From Mycolicibacterium sp. CBMA 226 (lineage in GTDB: Bacteria > Actinomycetota > Actinomycetes > Mycobacteriales > Mycobacteriaceae), in the NCBI RefSeq assembly GCF_009729075.1, contig NZ_VTGY01000011.1:248001-312000 (forward strand): a stretch of 64,000 bases of DNA, written 5' to 3'. The notes beneath the pieces were generated by a model. The model did no database searches, was not told the DNA's origin, and saw nothing but the letters and a program-made list of their open reading frames with translations. The position numbers were made by a program, and so were the translations under genes. Positions 16,287-24,686 of the stretch are shown here, piece after piece (the stretch's first letter is position 1; each line of letters starts with the position of its first letter).

Positions 16287-17063
16287 GTGACCGAAGAAGC
16301 CACTAGCGAAGATGCTGTCCTCGTCGAACAGCGCGACCGCATACTGATCATCACCATCAATCGGCCCCAGGCCAAGAACGCTGTCAACTCAGCGGTCAGC
16401 AAGGGCCTGGCCGCGGCCGCGGACCGCCTGGACGAAGACCCGGGACTGTCCGTCGGCGTGCTGACCGGAGCCGGCGGCACGTTCTGCGCGGGCATGGATC
16501 TGAAGGCCTTCGCCAAGGGCGAGAACGTCCTGTCGGACCGTGGCCTCGGCTTCACCCAGCGTCCGCCGGCCAAGCCGCTGATCGCGGCCGTCGAGGGCTA
16601 CGCCCTGGCGGGCGGCACCGAGCTGGCGCTGTCCGCGGACCTGATCGTCGCCTCGAATGCGTCGGCTTTCGGCATCCCCGAGGTCAAGCGCGGCCTGGTC
16701 GCCGGTGGCGGCGGCTTGCTGCGGCTGCCGCAGCGCATCCCGTACGCCATCGCCATGGAACTGGCACTCACGGGTGACAACCTGACCGCCCCGCGGGCAC
16801 ACGAGTTGGGCTTGGTCAACGAGCTGACCGAGCCCGGTGCTGCACTGGACGCGGCCGTCGCGCTGGCCGAACGCATCACCGCGAACGGCCCGTTGGCGGT
16901 TGCCGCGACCAAGCGCATCATCGTCGAGTCGTCGGACTGGTCCGACGCGGAGAAGTGGGACAAGCAGGCCGCGATTCTGGGCCCGGTCTTCATGTCGAAG
17001 GACGCGCGCGAAGGCGCGGTGGCCTTCGCTGAGAAGCGCGCGCCGCAGTGGACCGGTAGCTGA
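16287..17063 (+). CDS. Enoyl-CoA hydratase/isomerase family protein (EchA)
   Basis: About 258 residues from the GTG at 16287 (MTEEATSEDAVLV); an upstream in-frame start at 16245 is possible. Crotonase fold: ITINRPQAKNAVN, the oxyanion-hole segments GGTFCAGMDLKAFAKG and YALAGGTELALSADLIVAS, then FGIPEVKRGLVAGGGG with the conserved acidic residue. The C-terminal AFAEKRAPQW is typical of mycobacterial EchA proteins. It hydrates trans-2-enoyl-CoA to 3-hydroxyacyl-CoA in beta-oxidation or sterol side-chain breakdown. It is divergent from the acyltransferase-fadD12-lipO operon across the KstR-type palindrome, suggesting joint control. I cannot assign a specific EchA number. Confidence 0.85.
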   Translation: MTEEATSEDAVLVEQRDRILIITINRPQAKNAVNSAVSKGLAAAADRLDEDPGLSVGVLTGAGGTFCAGMDLKAFAKGENVLSDRGLGFTQRPPAKPLIAAVEGYALAGGTELALSADLIVASNASAFGIPEVKRGLVAGGGGLLRLPQRIPYAIAMELALTGDNLTAPRAHELGLVNELTEPGAALDAAVALAERITANGPLAVAATKRIIVESSDWSDAEKWDKQAAILGPVFMSKDAREGAVAFAEKRAPQWTGS

Positions 17064-17069
17064 CTTTCG

Positions 17070-17531
17070 CTACTTGGGCTTTTTCTCCGGCTGCTGCACC
17101 GGGCACTGCTGCTCAACCCAGTTGTTGAGCGTACGGCTGAACTGGGAGCGGTCGGGGTCGCTCGTGTGCAGGCCGTTGGTCTTGACGAAATGCGCGACGG
17201 CGGCCTGCACGTCAGCCGGCGGATGGAAGCCGTTGATGGTGTCCCCGGCGGTCTTCGCGTCGTCCGGGGACGCGCCGGACATCAGGTTCACCACCGCGCT
17301 GGTGAGTTGTAGGCAGGTCCCGCCGTCGAGCTGACGGCTGGACGGCGGAGCGCCGGCATCGGGTGTGCTCGGGGCGGCCGACGTATTCGGCGCCGGAGTG
17401 CTCGACGTCGAGGTGGTCGGTTGCGCCGGTTGCTTGTCGCCCGAGCAGCCGGCCAGTAGCAGGGCAGCTGCCAGCACGGCGGCTTGACGGCTCTTGGATC
17501 GCCGCGACGTCAGGTTCTCCCGGTAGGACAT
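17070..17531 (-). CDS. Putative lipoprotein
   Basis: 153 residues with a lipoprotein signal: Arg/Lys-rich start (TSRRSKSRQ), hydrophobic AAVLAAALLLAGC and a lipobox ending at Cys29. A Thr/Ser/Pro linker follows. The folded part is about residues 68-145, with two Cys (GTCLQLT and EQQCPVQQ) that may form a disulfide. It is probably lipid-anchored outside the membrane. Its stop lies 6 bases from the echA stop, so the two genes converge. I do not recognise the family. Confidence 0.7.
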   Translation of the reverse strand: MSYRENLTSRRSKSRQAAVLAAALLLAGCSGDKQPAQPTTSTSSTPAPNTSAAPSTPDAGAPPSSRQLDGGTCLQLTSAVVNLMSGASPDDAKTAGDTINGFHPPADVQAAVAHFVKTNGLHTSDPDRSQFSRTLNNWVEQQCPVQQPEKKPK

Positions 17532-17585
17532 GTGTTTGTTCTACCGGGAAGATTGTTCGTGTCGGCCGCTGGGGTCGAACAATGG

Positions 17586-18068
17586 TCAGACGGCGGCGAC
17601 GAAGTCGCTGCTGTAGAACTCGGCCGGGCTCTGCGAGTGCGGGGCGGGCAGGTCCACCGCGACCCACACGCCGGTGGTGCCGGGGGCGACGGAAAGCTGC
17701 ACGGTGGAGTTGCCGTTGCCGAAGCCATCGGTGCTCAGCGTGCCGGTGGCGATGCTCGGGTCGCCGGGCAGGCAGCCCAGCGTGGCGTGCGGCGCCGGGA
17801 TCAGCCGGACCGTGTACTGCGCGTCGCGCGCACCGTCGAACATCTCGATGTGGGCGGTCGCGGTGCGGCCGTCGGACGTGACCTCAGCCGTCGGCACCGC
17901 CGGAAAGCGGAACTTCATGTAGTTGATCGGCTGCCGGTCGCACGTGTACGTCCGCGACATCAGGGTCATGCGGGCCGTGCCGGCGGCCTGCGCGGGCGCG
18001 GCGACCATGGTCGCGACAGGCAAGGCGGAGATGGCCAGCGCAGCCAGCGCGCCGCTTACTTTCGACAT
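17586..18068 (-). CDS. Secreted protein, function unknown
   Basis: 160 residues from the ATG at 18068. A clear signal peptide (VSGALAALAISALPVATMV, cleavage likely after APAQAA) is followed by a mature domain of about 130 residues. The mature part has two Cys (YTCDRQP and LGCLPGD) and beta-rich text such as TVRLIPAPHATLG and VWVAVDLPAP. It resembles small secreted mycobacterial proteins without assigned function. It lies 54 bases downstream of the start of the lipoprotein gene on the same strand, so the two may be co-transcribed. Confidence 0.68.
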   Translation of the reverse strand: MSKVSGALAALAISALPVATMVAAPAQAAGTARMTLMSRTYTCDRQPINYMKFRFPAVPTAEVTSDGRTATAHIEMFDGARDAQYTVRLIPAPHATLGCLPGDPSIATGTLSTDGFGNGNSTVQLSVAPGTTGVWVAVDLPAPHSQSPAEFYSSDFVAAV

Positions 18069-18169
18069 GTGTCGAGTTTTTACCGGGACCGCCGGTAGCG
18101 CTATGGCCGCCGTCACAAGCGGGCCGAACCCACTTTCGGCGCAGATAATGACTTAGGTCACAACGGTTT

Positions 18170-20290
18170 TCAGGTGCGGCCCACCGTCACATCCCAGGGG
18201 TTCGCCGTCGCGGTGATGCCCGCCAGTCGCCGGGCGTGCCAGCGGGTGCTGCCGAACTCGTCGGCCCAACTGCGGGCCCGCATGGTCGCGCGCCACAGCG
18301 GATGCTCGGCGGTGGTGCCGATGGCACCGTGCAGCTGATGAGCGATGGTCGTCACCGGGGCGACGGCCCGGCCGACGGCAACCTTGGCCACCGTGGTGGC
18401 GTAGGCGGTACGGGCGTCGCCGAATCCGTATTGGGCGGCCGCGGTGACCGCCAGGGTGGTGGCCGCTCTGGCGCGTTCGATCTCACCGACCATCGAGGCC
18501 AAGGAGTGCTGCACCGCCTGGAAGGCGGCGAGCGGACGGCCGAACTGCTCCCGTGTTTCGGTGTGCGCGACGGTCAGTTGCGCGGCGGCATCGAACGCGC
18601 CGACGATCTGCACGCACCGGCACCACGCGCCGCGGATGGTCAACTCGTCAGCGAGCGCAAGTGGCACCTGGACGACATCGCCTGCCGCAGGGTCGAATTC
18701 GACGGTAGCCCGCGGTTCGCCGGCAAGGTTGTGTCCAGGGTTGCCGAGCGTCGGGGAATCCAGCAGCGCGACGTACAGGGCGTCCGGTCCGCGCGTCGCG
18801 GTCAGCACCGGCCCGCATTGCGGCCAGGTCGCGACACCCTCGGGTGCCACCGTCAGCGGGCCGGAATCCGGCACCGCCACGCCGGCTTCGGTGGCCAACC
18901 ATGTTGCCAGTACATCGGTTTCGGCGATCGGCACCGCGGCGGCATGGCGTGCCAGGATGCCCAGTACGACGGCCGCCGCGCCCGGCCCGGCGTCGGCTTC
19001 GCTGCTGAGCCGCGTCAGCCCGGAGCTCTCGGCGGTGCGCCACAGGGCGTCGTCGAACGTCAACGGCAACGCGCGGACTGGCTGCGCCGTCCGTCCGATC
19101 TGGGCGGCCAGTTCGCGCAGTTCTGCGTACTCATCCGAATGCTGTTCTGCAGTAGCCCGTTTGGTCCAGTTCTTGGCGACAATGCCGCGCAGTACCTCGT
19201 TGGTGCCACCACGCAGCGTGAACAGCGGTGCGTGCACGCGGGCGGTGTCGAGCATCGCCCGTAGCCGCGGGCGCCCGCGGCCGTCGTACCCGTCCAGCAG
19301 GTCGGCCGCGATCTCGACGGAATCCTGCTCGAATCGAGTGCCGAGGTCTTTCACCAGCGCGGCGGACACCGCGGCATCCCGGCCGGCGGTCAGGGCCCGG
19401 GCGACCGATATCGAGAGTTGGCGCAGCGAGATCATCCGCGCCATCAGGTCGCCGATGTCGGCACGCGGGTCGTCGCGCAGTGCTTCGATGAGCGCGAAAA
19501 GCAGTGTGGCGGTGGACAGGAAGCGTTCGGGTCCGCTGCGCTCGAAACCCAGTTCGGAGGTCACCTGATGCCATCCGGCGCCGACGGTGCCGAGCAGATC
19601 GGCGTCGGTGAGGGCGACGTCGTCGAACAGCACCTCGTTGAAATGATGTTCGCCGTTCATCTGGATGATCGGCTCGATGGTGACGCCCGCGGCGTCGGTG
19701 GGCACGATGAACTGGCTGAATCCCGCATGCCGGTGGTGCGGATCCAGCGGGCTGGTGCGGGCCAGCACCACGATCTGGTGTGCCAGGTGCGCGCCGCTGG
19801 TCCAGACCTTGCTGCCGCTCAGCAGCCAGCCGCCGTCGGTCCGGGTGGCCTTGGTGGCGACGGCGGCCAGGTCGGAACCGGCCTCGTGTTCGCTCATGCC
19901 GATCGCGGAATACAAAGTCCCCGAAGCAATTCGGGGCAGAAGATGGCGTCGCTGGTCCTCGTTGCCGTAGGTCAGGAGGGCGGGTGCGACCTGCCGGTCG
20001 GCGATCCAGTGTGCGGCGACCGGAGCGCCGTGGGCCAGGAGTTCCTCGGTGACCACGTACCGGTGCATGTGGCTGCGCCCGCGGCCGCCGTACTCGACCG
20101 GGATCGTCAGCCCGACGAAGCCGGCCGCCGCCAGCCGCATGCTGAAGTCGGCGTCCCATTTCGACAACCAGCAGTCGACACCGGTTTGCCAGCCGAACTG
20201 CTCTGCGTCCTCGGCCAGGAACCGGCGCAGGTCCGAACGCAGTTCCGCCAGGTCATCGTCGTCGGCGCGGAGAGCGTCGAAATCGTCCAT
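18170..20290 (-). CDS. Double-domain acyl-CoA dehydrogenase (FadE)
   Basis: 706 residues made of two acyl-CoA dehydrogenase units. The first (~20-390) is complete: VGLTIPVEYGGRGRSHMHRY, AIGMSEHEAGSDLAAVATKA, GGWLLSGSKVWTSGAH and FTLRGGTNEVLRGIVAKNW. The second (~395-706) is degenerate in the FAD-binding part but keeps EQFGRPLAAFQAVQHSLASM and HQLHGAIGTTAEHPLW. Fused FadEs like this are frequent in mycobacterial sterol and branched-chain lipid degradation; the second half may be structural. It is divergent from the RibD-domain gene with a 58-base gap. The substrate is unknown. Confidence 0.85.
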   Translation of the reverse strand: MDDFDALRADDDDLAELRSDLRRFLAEDAEQFGWQTGVDCWLSKWDADFSMRLAAAGFVGLTIPVEYGGRGRSHMHRYVVTEELLAHGAPVAAHWIADRQVAPALLTYGNEDQRRHLLPRIASGTLYSAIGMSEHEAGSDLAAVATKATRTDGGWLLSGSKVWTSGAHLAHQIVVLARTSPLDPHHRHAGFSQFIVPTDAAGVTIEPIIQMNGEHHFNEVLFDDVALTDADLLGTVGAGWHQVTSELGFERSGPERFLSTATLLFALIEALRDDPRADIGDLMARMISLRQLSISVARALTAGRDAAVSAALVKDLGTRFEQDSVEIAADLLDGYDGRGRPRLRAMLDTARVHAPLFTLRGGTNEVLRGIVAKNWTKRATAEQHSDEYAELRELAAQIGRTAQPVRALPLTFDDALWRTAESSGLTRLSSEADAGPGAAAVVLGILARHAAAVPIAETDVLATWLATEAGVAVPDSGPLTVAPEGVATWPQCGPVLTATRGPDALYVALLDSPTLGNPGHNLAGEPRATVEFDPAAGDVVQVPLALADELTIRGAWCRCVQIVGAFDAAAQLTVAHTETREQFGRPLAAFQAVQHSLASMVGEIERARAATTLAVTAAAQYGFGDARTAYATTVAKVAVGRAVAPVTTIAHQLHGAIGTTAEHPLWRATMRARSWADEFGSTRWHARRLAGITATANPWDVTVGRT

Positions 20291-20348
20291 CCGGCAACAG
20301 TAATCGTGGCGTGCCGGATTGTCGGTGGGTCACGGCATACTCGGCGCG

Positions 20349-20876
20349 ATGGCGACCATTTACTACACCGCATCGAGCTTGGACGGCTTCATCGTGGACT
20401 CTGCCGGCAGTCTGGACTGGCTGCTGTCCCGCGACATCGACGTCGACGGGCCGTTCGGTTACAAGGCCTTCGAGCGGTCGGTGGGTGCCCTGGTCATGGG
20501 CTCGACGACGTACCGCTGGGTCGTCGAGCACGAGCCGGGCGACTGGCCGTACCCACAACCGACGTGGGTGCTCACCTCCCCGCCGGTCATCGTCGCCGAC
20601 GGCCATCCGGTGCAGGCCGTGAGCGGTGATGTCGCGCAATTGCATCCGGCGTTGGTCGAGGCGGCGGGCGAGCGTGATGTGTGGATTGTCGGGGGCGGCG
20701 ACGTTGCGGCGCAGTTCGTGACGGCCGGTCTGGTCGACGAACTTGTGGTGTCCTACGCGCCGTGCTCGTTGGGTGAAGGCGCACCTGTGCTGCCGGTGCG
20801 CTCGGAGTGGCGGTTGCTGGAGTCCACGGTCAACGGGGACTTCGTGTGTGCGCGCTGGGCTCGCGCGGACGGCTAG
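20349..20876 (+). CDS. RibD C-terminal-domain (dihydrofolate-reductase-like) protein
   Basis: 175 residues from the ATG at 20349. The pattern MATIYYTASSLDGFI, ALVMGSTTYRWV and VWIVGGGDVAAQFV is that of the RibD-C/DHFR-like superfamily, single-domain NADPH-binding reductases of unsettled substrate (YyaP/YwjB type). It is complete and soluble. Its stop TAG overlaps the stop of the convergent tetR gene: both use the same CTAG. Adjacent TetR control is possible, but the genes face each other. Confidence 0.78.
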   Translation: MATIYYTASSLDGFIVDSAGSLDWLLSRDIDVDGPFGYKAFERSVGALVMGSTTYRWVVEHEPGDWPYPQPTWVLTSPPVIVADGHPVQAVSGDVAQLHPALVEAAGERDVWIVGGGDVAAQFVTAGLVDELVVSYAPCSLGEGAPVLPVRSEWRLLESTVNGDFVCARWARADG

Positions 20877-21511
20877 TTGTCGCCGGCGGTGGGCAGGCCG
20901 TTGTTCTTGACGAAAGCCTTTGCCTTGATGAGGAATTCGAGCTGTTTGGCTACGTCGTGCAACGGCTCGACACTCTGTGACGAGCGGCTCAGGACCACGG
21001 CGCCTTCCAGTGCGGCCAGGCAGGTGACCGCCAGGGTCGACGCGTCGGCGTCGCTGAAGCCCTCCGCGGTGAAGGCGTGTCCGAGCGCGGTGCGCCACCG
21101 GTCGAAGATCTCGGCTGCGATGGGCGTCAGGATCGGGGCCTCGTCGCCCGAACCGACGGCGGCGGCGACCACCGGGCATCCCGCGGTGAAGGCGCTGTCG
21201 GCCAGGACCTGATCCCAGAAGGTGACGAACCCGCGTACGAGTGCGACGCCCCCGTATGCGGCGGAACCGTCGATGTGGGCGGCGATCGCATCGCCGGCGA
21301 ACCGGAGGGCTTCGATCAGCAGCTGGCTGCGGCCCTCGGGGAAGTGGTGGTAGACCGAGCCGCGCGGTGCACCGCTACGGGCCAGCACCTCGTCGATGGT
21401 CAGGCCGGCGGCGCCACGCTCACGCAGCACGGCAGCGGCGCTGCGCACCATCCGTTGCCGGGTGGCGCCGCGCCTGTTGACCGTCTTGGCCGCAGGTTCC
21501 GCTGACGTCAA
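20873..21511 (-). CDS. TetR-family transcriptional regulator
   Basis: 212 residues. N-terminal helix-turn-helix: RMVRSAAAVLRERGAAGLTI then DEVLARSGAPRGSVYHHFPEG, followed by an LmrA/YxaF-type ligand domain with FWDQVLADSAFTAGCPVVA. The reading frame starts at a TTG (21509-21511) that overlaps the TGA of a 44-codon gene upstream (sequence TTGA), implying coupled translation. A later start would remove part of the basic N-terminal arm. Regulators of this subgroup often control efflux or oxidoreductases. No operator can be tied to it here. Confidence 0.8.
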   Translation of the reverse strand: MTSAEPAAKTVNRRGATRQRMVRSAAAVLRERGAAGLTIDEVLARSGAPRGSVYHHFPEGRSQLLIEALRFAGDAIAAHIDGSAAYGGVALVRGFVTFWDQVLADSAFTAGCPVVAAAVGSGDEAPILTPIAAEIFDRWRTALGHAFTAEGFSDADASTLAVTCLAALEGAVVLSRSSQSVEPLHDVAKQLEFLIKAKAFVKNNGLPTAGDN

Positions 21512-21642
21512 TGCGTGACCCGGTTCCGAAGCTGCGTCATCCGATCCTGCACACCGCGGGCCGCTTCACGCAGCCGCTCGTTGGCGCCCAGGACGGTATG
21601 CGTGAATCGACGGCCCTTCACATTCACCTCGACCACCCACAT
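21508..21642 (-). CDS. 44-residue protein translated ahead of tetR
   Basis: A short gene starting at ATG 21642 with a strong GAGGAGGG site just upstream. The product (MWVVEVNVKGRRFTHTVLGA..., ending RMTQLRNRVTH) is basic and probably a small alpha/beta peptide. It has no signal or membrane segment. Its TGA overlaps the TTG start of the tetR gene by three bases, the classic geometry of translational coupling. I do not recognise a family. It could be a leader that sets TetR level or a true small protein. Confidence 0.55.
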   Translation of the reverse strand: MWVVEVNVKGRRFTHTVLGANERLREAARGVQDRMTQLRNRVTH

Positions 21643-21807
21643 GGTGCCCTCCTCGATATGGGACTCAGCATAAAACGCCCAACACATCGGACCAAAGAAC
21701 GTGTTCCGGGTCACACCTGTGCGGGTCTTTTGGGCCGGCGCTGCGAGTGAAGTAAGCCAAAAATATGGTTTCTTGCATAATTTTGTGATCAAGAGTTCAC
21801 TGCTTGC

Positions 21808-22605
21808 ATGACGACCGATCTCGATCTGCAGACCGTCACCATCGAGCGGGATGGGCATGTTCTGGTGATGGGCCTGAACCGGCCCGAGAAGCGAAATGCG
21901 TTCGACCGCACGATGCTGGCGGAGCTGTCGCGGGCCTATGGCCTGCTGGAGCGCGACGACAGCCTGCGTGCCGGAGTGCTCGTCGCGCACGGTGATCACT
22001 TCACCGCGGGGCTGGACCTGCTTGACGTCGCACCGTCCATCGCGGCGGGGGAGAGCCCGTTCCCCGCCGACGGCCGCGACCCGTGGCGGCTCGACGGGCC
22101 GTGGACCAAGCCGCTCGTCGCGGCGGTTCAAGGGCGGTGCCTGACCCTCGGGATCGAGCTGTTGCTCGCCGCCGATATCCGGGTGGCTGCCGCCGACGCC
22201 CGCTTCGCCCAGATCGAGGTGCTGCGCGGCATCTACCCGTTCGGGGGTGCCACGGTGCGGTTACCGCGTGACGCGGGCTGGGGCAACGCCATGCGCTGGC
22301 TGCTCACGGGCGACGAATTCGACGCGGCCGAGGCGCACCGCATCGGCCTCGTGCAGGAGGTCGCAGATAACGCTGCCGATGCTCGGCAACGGGCCATCGA
22401 GATTGCGCACACCATTGCCGACCGCGCGGCCCCACTGGGTGTGCGGGCGACGCTGGCCTCGGCGCAGTTGGCCCGCAGCGCGGGCGAGGCCGCGGCGTTC
22501 GACAGGCTGCAACCCGAAGTGGCCAGACTGTTCACAACCCAGGACGCCGTCGAGGGTGTGCAGTCCTTCGTCGAGCGTCGCTCCGCTCAGTTCCAGGGAG
22601 CGTGA
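21808..22605 (+). CDS. echA1: Enoyl-CoA hydratase family protein, EchA1-like
   Basis: 265 residues with the crotonase fold: VMGLNRPEKRNAFDRTML, HGDHFTAGLDLLDVAP (first oxyanion segment), VQGRCLTLGIELLLAADIRV (second), and FAQIEVLRGIYPFGGATVRL with the conserved Glu. CLTLGIEL replaces the usual GGGxEL, so it may not be a standard hydratase. Position between an Rv0221-like gene and a convergent Rv0223c-like aldehyde dehydrogenase recalls echA1 (Rv0222). A perfect long hairpin follows 22 bases after the stop. A weak AGAACGTGTTC half-palindrome lies about 100 bases upstream (21696-21706). Confidence 0.8.
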   Translation: MTTDLDLQTVTIERDGHVLVMGLNRPEKRNAFDRTMLAELSRAYGLLERDDSLRAGVLVAHGDHFTAGLDLLDVAPSIAAGESPFPADGRDPWRLDGPWTKPLVAAVQGRCLTLGIELLLAADIRVAAADARFAQIEVLRGIYPFGGATVRLPRDAGWGNAMRWLLTGDEFDAAEAHRIGLVQEVADNAADARQRAIEIAHTIADRAAPLGVRATLASAQLARSAGEAAAFDRLQPEVARLFTTQDAVEGVQSFVERRSAQFQGA

Positions 22606-22627
22606 CTGCGAATCGGCCAGCAGACGC

Positions 22628-22663
22628 GAAAACCCCCAAAACCAAGTGGTTTTGGGGGTTTTC
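22628..22663. terminator. Strong hairpin, CAGACGCGAAAACCCCC family (copy 1)
   Basis: A 17-bp perfect stem (left arm GAAAACCCCCAAAACCA, mirrored at 22647-22663) is extended outward by AGCAGACGC against ACTGCTCG. It ends echA1 and can also stop the convergent 73-residue gene. The same outer sequence is reused at 42812. Confidence 0.85.
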
Positions 22664-22711
22664 ACGACTGCTCGCGAGGGGGGCGGTGGCCCCCAGCTCG
22701 CGCAGGAAAAA

Positions 22712-22933
22712 CTAGCCGGCGTTCTCCAGCGCGACGAGCGCGGCGGCCAGCTTGAAGAACTTGTTGGAGCCCAGGTCCCGGATGGTCTTGATGTGGAACG
22801 ACTCGGCGAATACCTCGGCGTGCTTGTCGGTCAGGCCGGCCAGCGCGGCGGGCGAGGCGTCGAGGATGTCCTTGAGGGACTTGTCTTCGAATGCCTTGTC
22901 GAGCGACTTCTCGAGATCAACGGAAACTGCCAT
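22712..22933 (-). CDS. Small helical protein, 73 residues, unknown function
   Basis: Starts at ATG 22933 with GGGAGGC 5-11 bases upstream. The product (MAVSVDLEKSLDKAFEDKS, LKDILDASPAALAGLTDKH, ...IKTIRDLGSNKFFKLAAAL) looks all-helical. The pattern 'L..I...SPAAL.GL....A.....I.TI.DLG..KF' resembles helix-hairpin or SAM-like modules seen in small actinobacterial proteins. It has no signal peptide. It lies between echA1 and the aldehyde dehydrogenase, with a 170-base upstream gap. It may be an abundant small protein given its clear ribosome site. Confidence 0.65.
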   Translation of the reverse strand: MAVSVDLEKSLDKAFEDKSLKDILDASPAALAGLTDKHAEVFAESFHIKTIRDLGSNKFFKLAAALVALENAG

Positions 22934-23103
22934 GGTTTGCCTCCCAGATTGTTTGCCAGACCTTCGGACGGGCGTGACGGTATCAGCCATTGCTGCGGTT
23001 CGCCCGGGATAAAACACCGGTGCTGAAAAGCCGAATGGCCACCCGGCCGAGTCCCCCGAGGGGCGAAGGACAAGACGCGGATGGCCATTCGGACGAGGCG
23101 GTA

Positions 23104-24576
23104 TTACTCCGGGGTGTAGCCGAACGGCAGCAGGACACTCTTGGCCTGGCAGTAGGCCTCGATGCCCTCGGGACCGTTCTCGCGGCCGATGCCCGAGTTC
23201 TTGTAACCGCCGAACGGTGCGCCCGGGTCGAACGCGTACATGTTGACCGCGTACGTGCCGGTCCGAATCTGCGCGGCGATCTTCATCGCGCGCGGGATGT
23301 CTTTGGTGTAGACGCTGCCGGCCAGGCCGTAGTCCGAGTCGTTGGCGATGCGGATGGCGTCCTCTTCGGTGTCGAAGGGGATGATCGCCAGCACTGGGCC
23401 GAAGATCTCTTCCTGGGCGATGGTCATGGAGTTGTCGACGTCGGCGAACACCGTCGGCTGCACGAACCAGCCGGAATCCAGGCCCTCGGGACGGCCGCCG
23501 CCGGTGGCGATGCGCGCGCCCTCCTCGACGCCCTTCTTGATGTATGCCTCGACGCGCTCACGCTGCTTCTCGCTGATCAGCGGGCCGATCATGGCGGCCG
23601 GGTTGTCGGGCAGGCCGACCTGCATGGCGGCCGCGCCCGCGGCCACTTTCTCGACGACCTCCTCATAGCGCGACCGCGGCGCCAGGATGCGGGTCTGGCC
23701 GACGCAGGCCTGGCCGGTGTTCATCAGGCCCGAGAACAGCAGCATCGGGAGGGTGGAGTCCAGGTCGGCGTCCTCGAGGATGATCGCCGCGGACTTGCCG
23801 CCGAGTTCCAGCGTGCACGGCTTGAGCCGCTCGGCGGCGACCTTGCCGATCTCCTTGCCGACGGCCGAGCTGCCGGTGAAGGTGAACTTGTCGATCTCGG
23901 GGTTGGCGATCAGTGCGCGGCCGGTCTCGGGGCCGCCCGGCACGATCGACAGCACGCCCTCGGGCAGGCCGGCGTCGGCGAAGGCCTGGGCCAGAGCGAA
24001 CACCGACAGCGGCGTCTCGGCCGCGGGCTTGAGGACGACGGTGCAGCCGGCCAGCAGCGCCGGACCGAGCTTGTTGGCGGCCAGGAAGAACGGCACGTTC
24101 CACGCGGCGACGGCGGCGACGACGCCGATGGGCTCGCGGGTCACCAGCGTCTGGCCGTAGATGCCGTCGCGGATGTCGCTCCACTGGAACTTGTCAGCGG
24201 CGCCGGCGTAGTAGTTGAACGACGACATGGCCGCGCCGTACTGCATCATGTCGACGATGCTCGGCGGCTGGCCCGTCTCGGCGGAGAGCAGGAACTTCAG
24301 TTCGTCGGCGCGCTCGGTCATGATGCGCGACGCCTCGGCGATCACCGCGGCGCGCTCTGCCGGCGACATCTTGGGCCACGGCCCCTCGTCGAACGCCTTG
24401 CGCGCGGCGGCACAGGCGGCATCCACGTCGGCCTTGCTGGCCAGCGGCACCTTGCCGACGAGCTCGCCGGTGGCGGGAGAGTGCACCTCGATGACGTCAC
24501 CGGTCGCCGGAGCAGCCCACTTGCCGCCGATGAAAAGCTGATCCCACTCGGTTTTGAATGCCGTGCTCTGCGTCAT
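23104..24576 (-). CDS. Aldehyde dehydrogenase, Rv0223c-like
   Basis: 490 residues from ATG 24576, which has GAGGAG 5 bases upstream; a further start at 24597 is less likely. NAD(P)-dependent ALDH features are WNVPFFLAANKLGPALLAGC, VVLKPAAETPL, the Rossmann text FTGSSAVGKEIGKV, general-base Glu in LELGGKSAAI and nucleophile Cys in NTGQACVGQTR. It oxidises an aldehyde to the acid. A KstR-like palindrome lies 87 bases upstream, which would link it to sterol or alcohol catabolism. The position next to the methyltransferase and glycosyltransferase matches Rv0223c-Rv0225 from memory. Confidence 0.88.
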   Translation of the reverse strand: MTQSTAFKTEWDQLFIGGKWAAPATGDVIEVHSPATGELVGKVPLASKADVDAACAAARKAFDEGPWPKMSPAERAAVIAEASRIMTERADELKFLLSAETGQPPSIVDMMQYGAAMSSFNYYAGAADKFQWSDIRDGIYGQTLVTREPIGVVAAVAAWNVPFFLAANKLGPALLAGCTVVLKPAAETPLSVFALAQAFADAGLPEGVLSIVPGGPETGRALIANPEIDKFTFTGSSAVGKEIGKVAAERLKPCTLELGGKSAAIILEDADLDSTLPMLLFSGLMNTGQACVGQTRILAPRSRYEEVVEKVAAGAAAMQVGLPDNPAAMIGPLISEKQRERVEAYIKKGVEEGARIATGGGRPEGLDSGWFVQPTVFADVDNSMTIAQEEIFGPVLAIIPFDTEEDAIRIANDSDYGLAGSVYTKDIPRAMKIAAQIRTGTYAVNMYAFDPGAPFGGYKNSGIGRENGPEGIEAYCQAKSVLLPFGYTPE

Positions 24577-24662
24577 CTGTGCTCCTCGCGTGCGCATGTC
24601 ATGGCTGCGCGCCTCGCGCGCGCAGTGTCATGGCCGTCACACTACCCAGTTTTCGGCGAAAC

Positions 24663-24676
24663 GAGAACATGTTCCA
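24663..24676. promoter_or_regulatory. KstR-like palindrome GAGAACATGTTCCA
   Basis: Matches TnnAACnnGTTnnA at every fixed base except the first (G for T on this strand). It lies 87 bases upstream of the aldehyde dehydrogenase start and close to the 3' end of the methyltransferase gene. It is a candidate operator for the dehydrogenase. Confidence 0.5.
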
Positions 24677-24686
24677 ATTGGGTCGT

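Noticed and set aside
21695..21708. Third KstR box AAGAACGTGTTCCG
   Set aside because: Both outer conserved positions are wrong (A and G for T and A). It is kept only as a weak resemblance.
21643..22131. Upstream extension of the 44-residue gene to a 207-codon frame
   Set aside because: The extension is antisense to echA1 and reads as shadow sequence. The ATG at 21642 has the ribosome site.
22628..22663. Possible CRISPR or transposon end
   Set aside because: Single hairpins with different loops at gene ends; no regular spacers, no cas genes and no transposase anywhere in the window.
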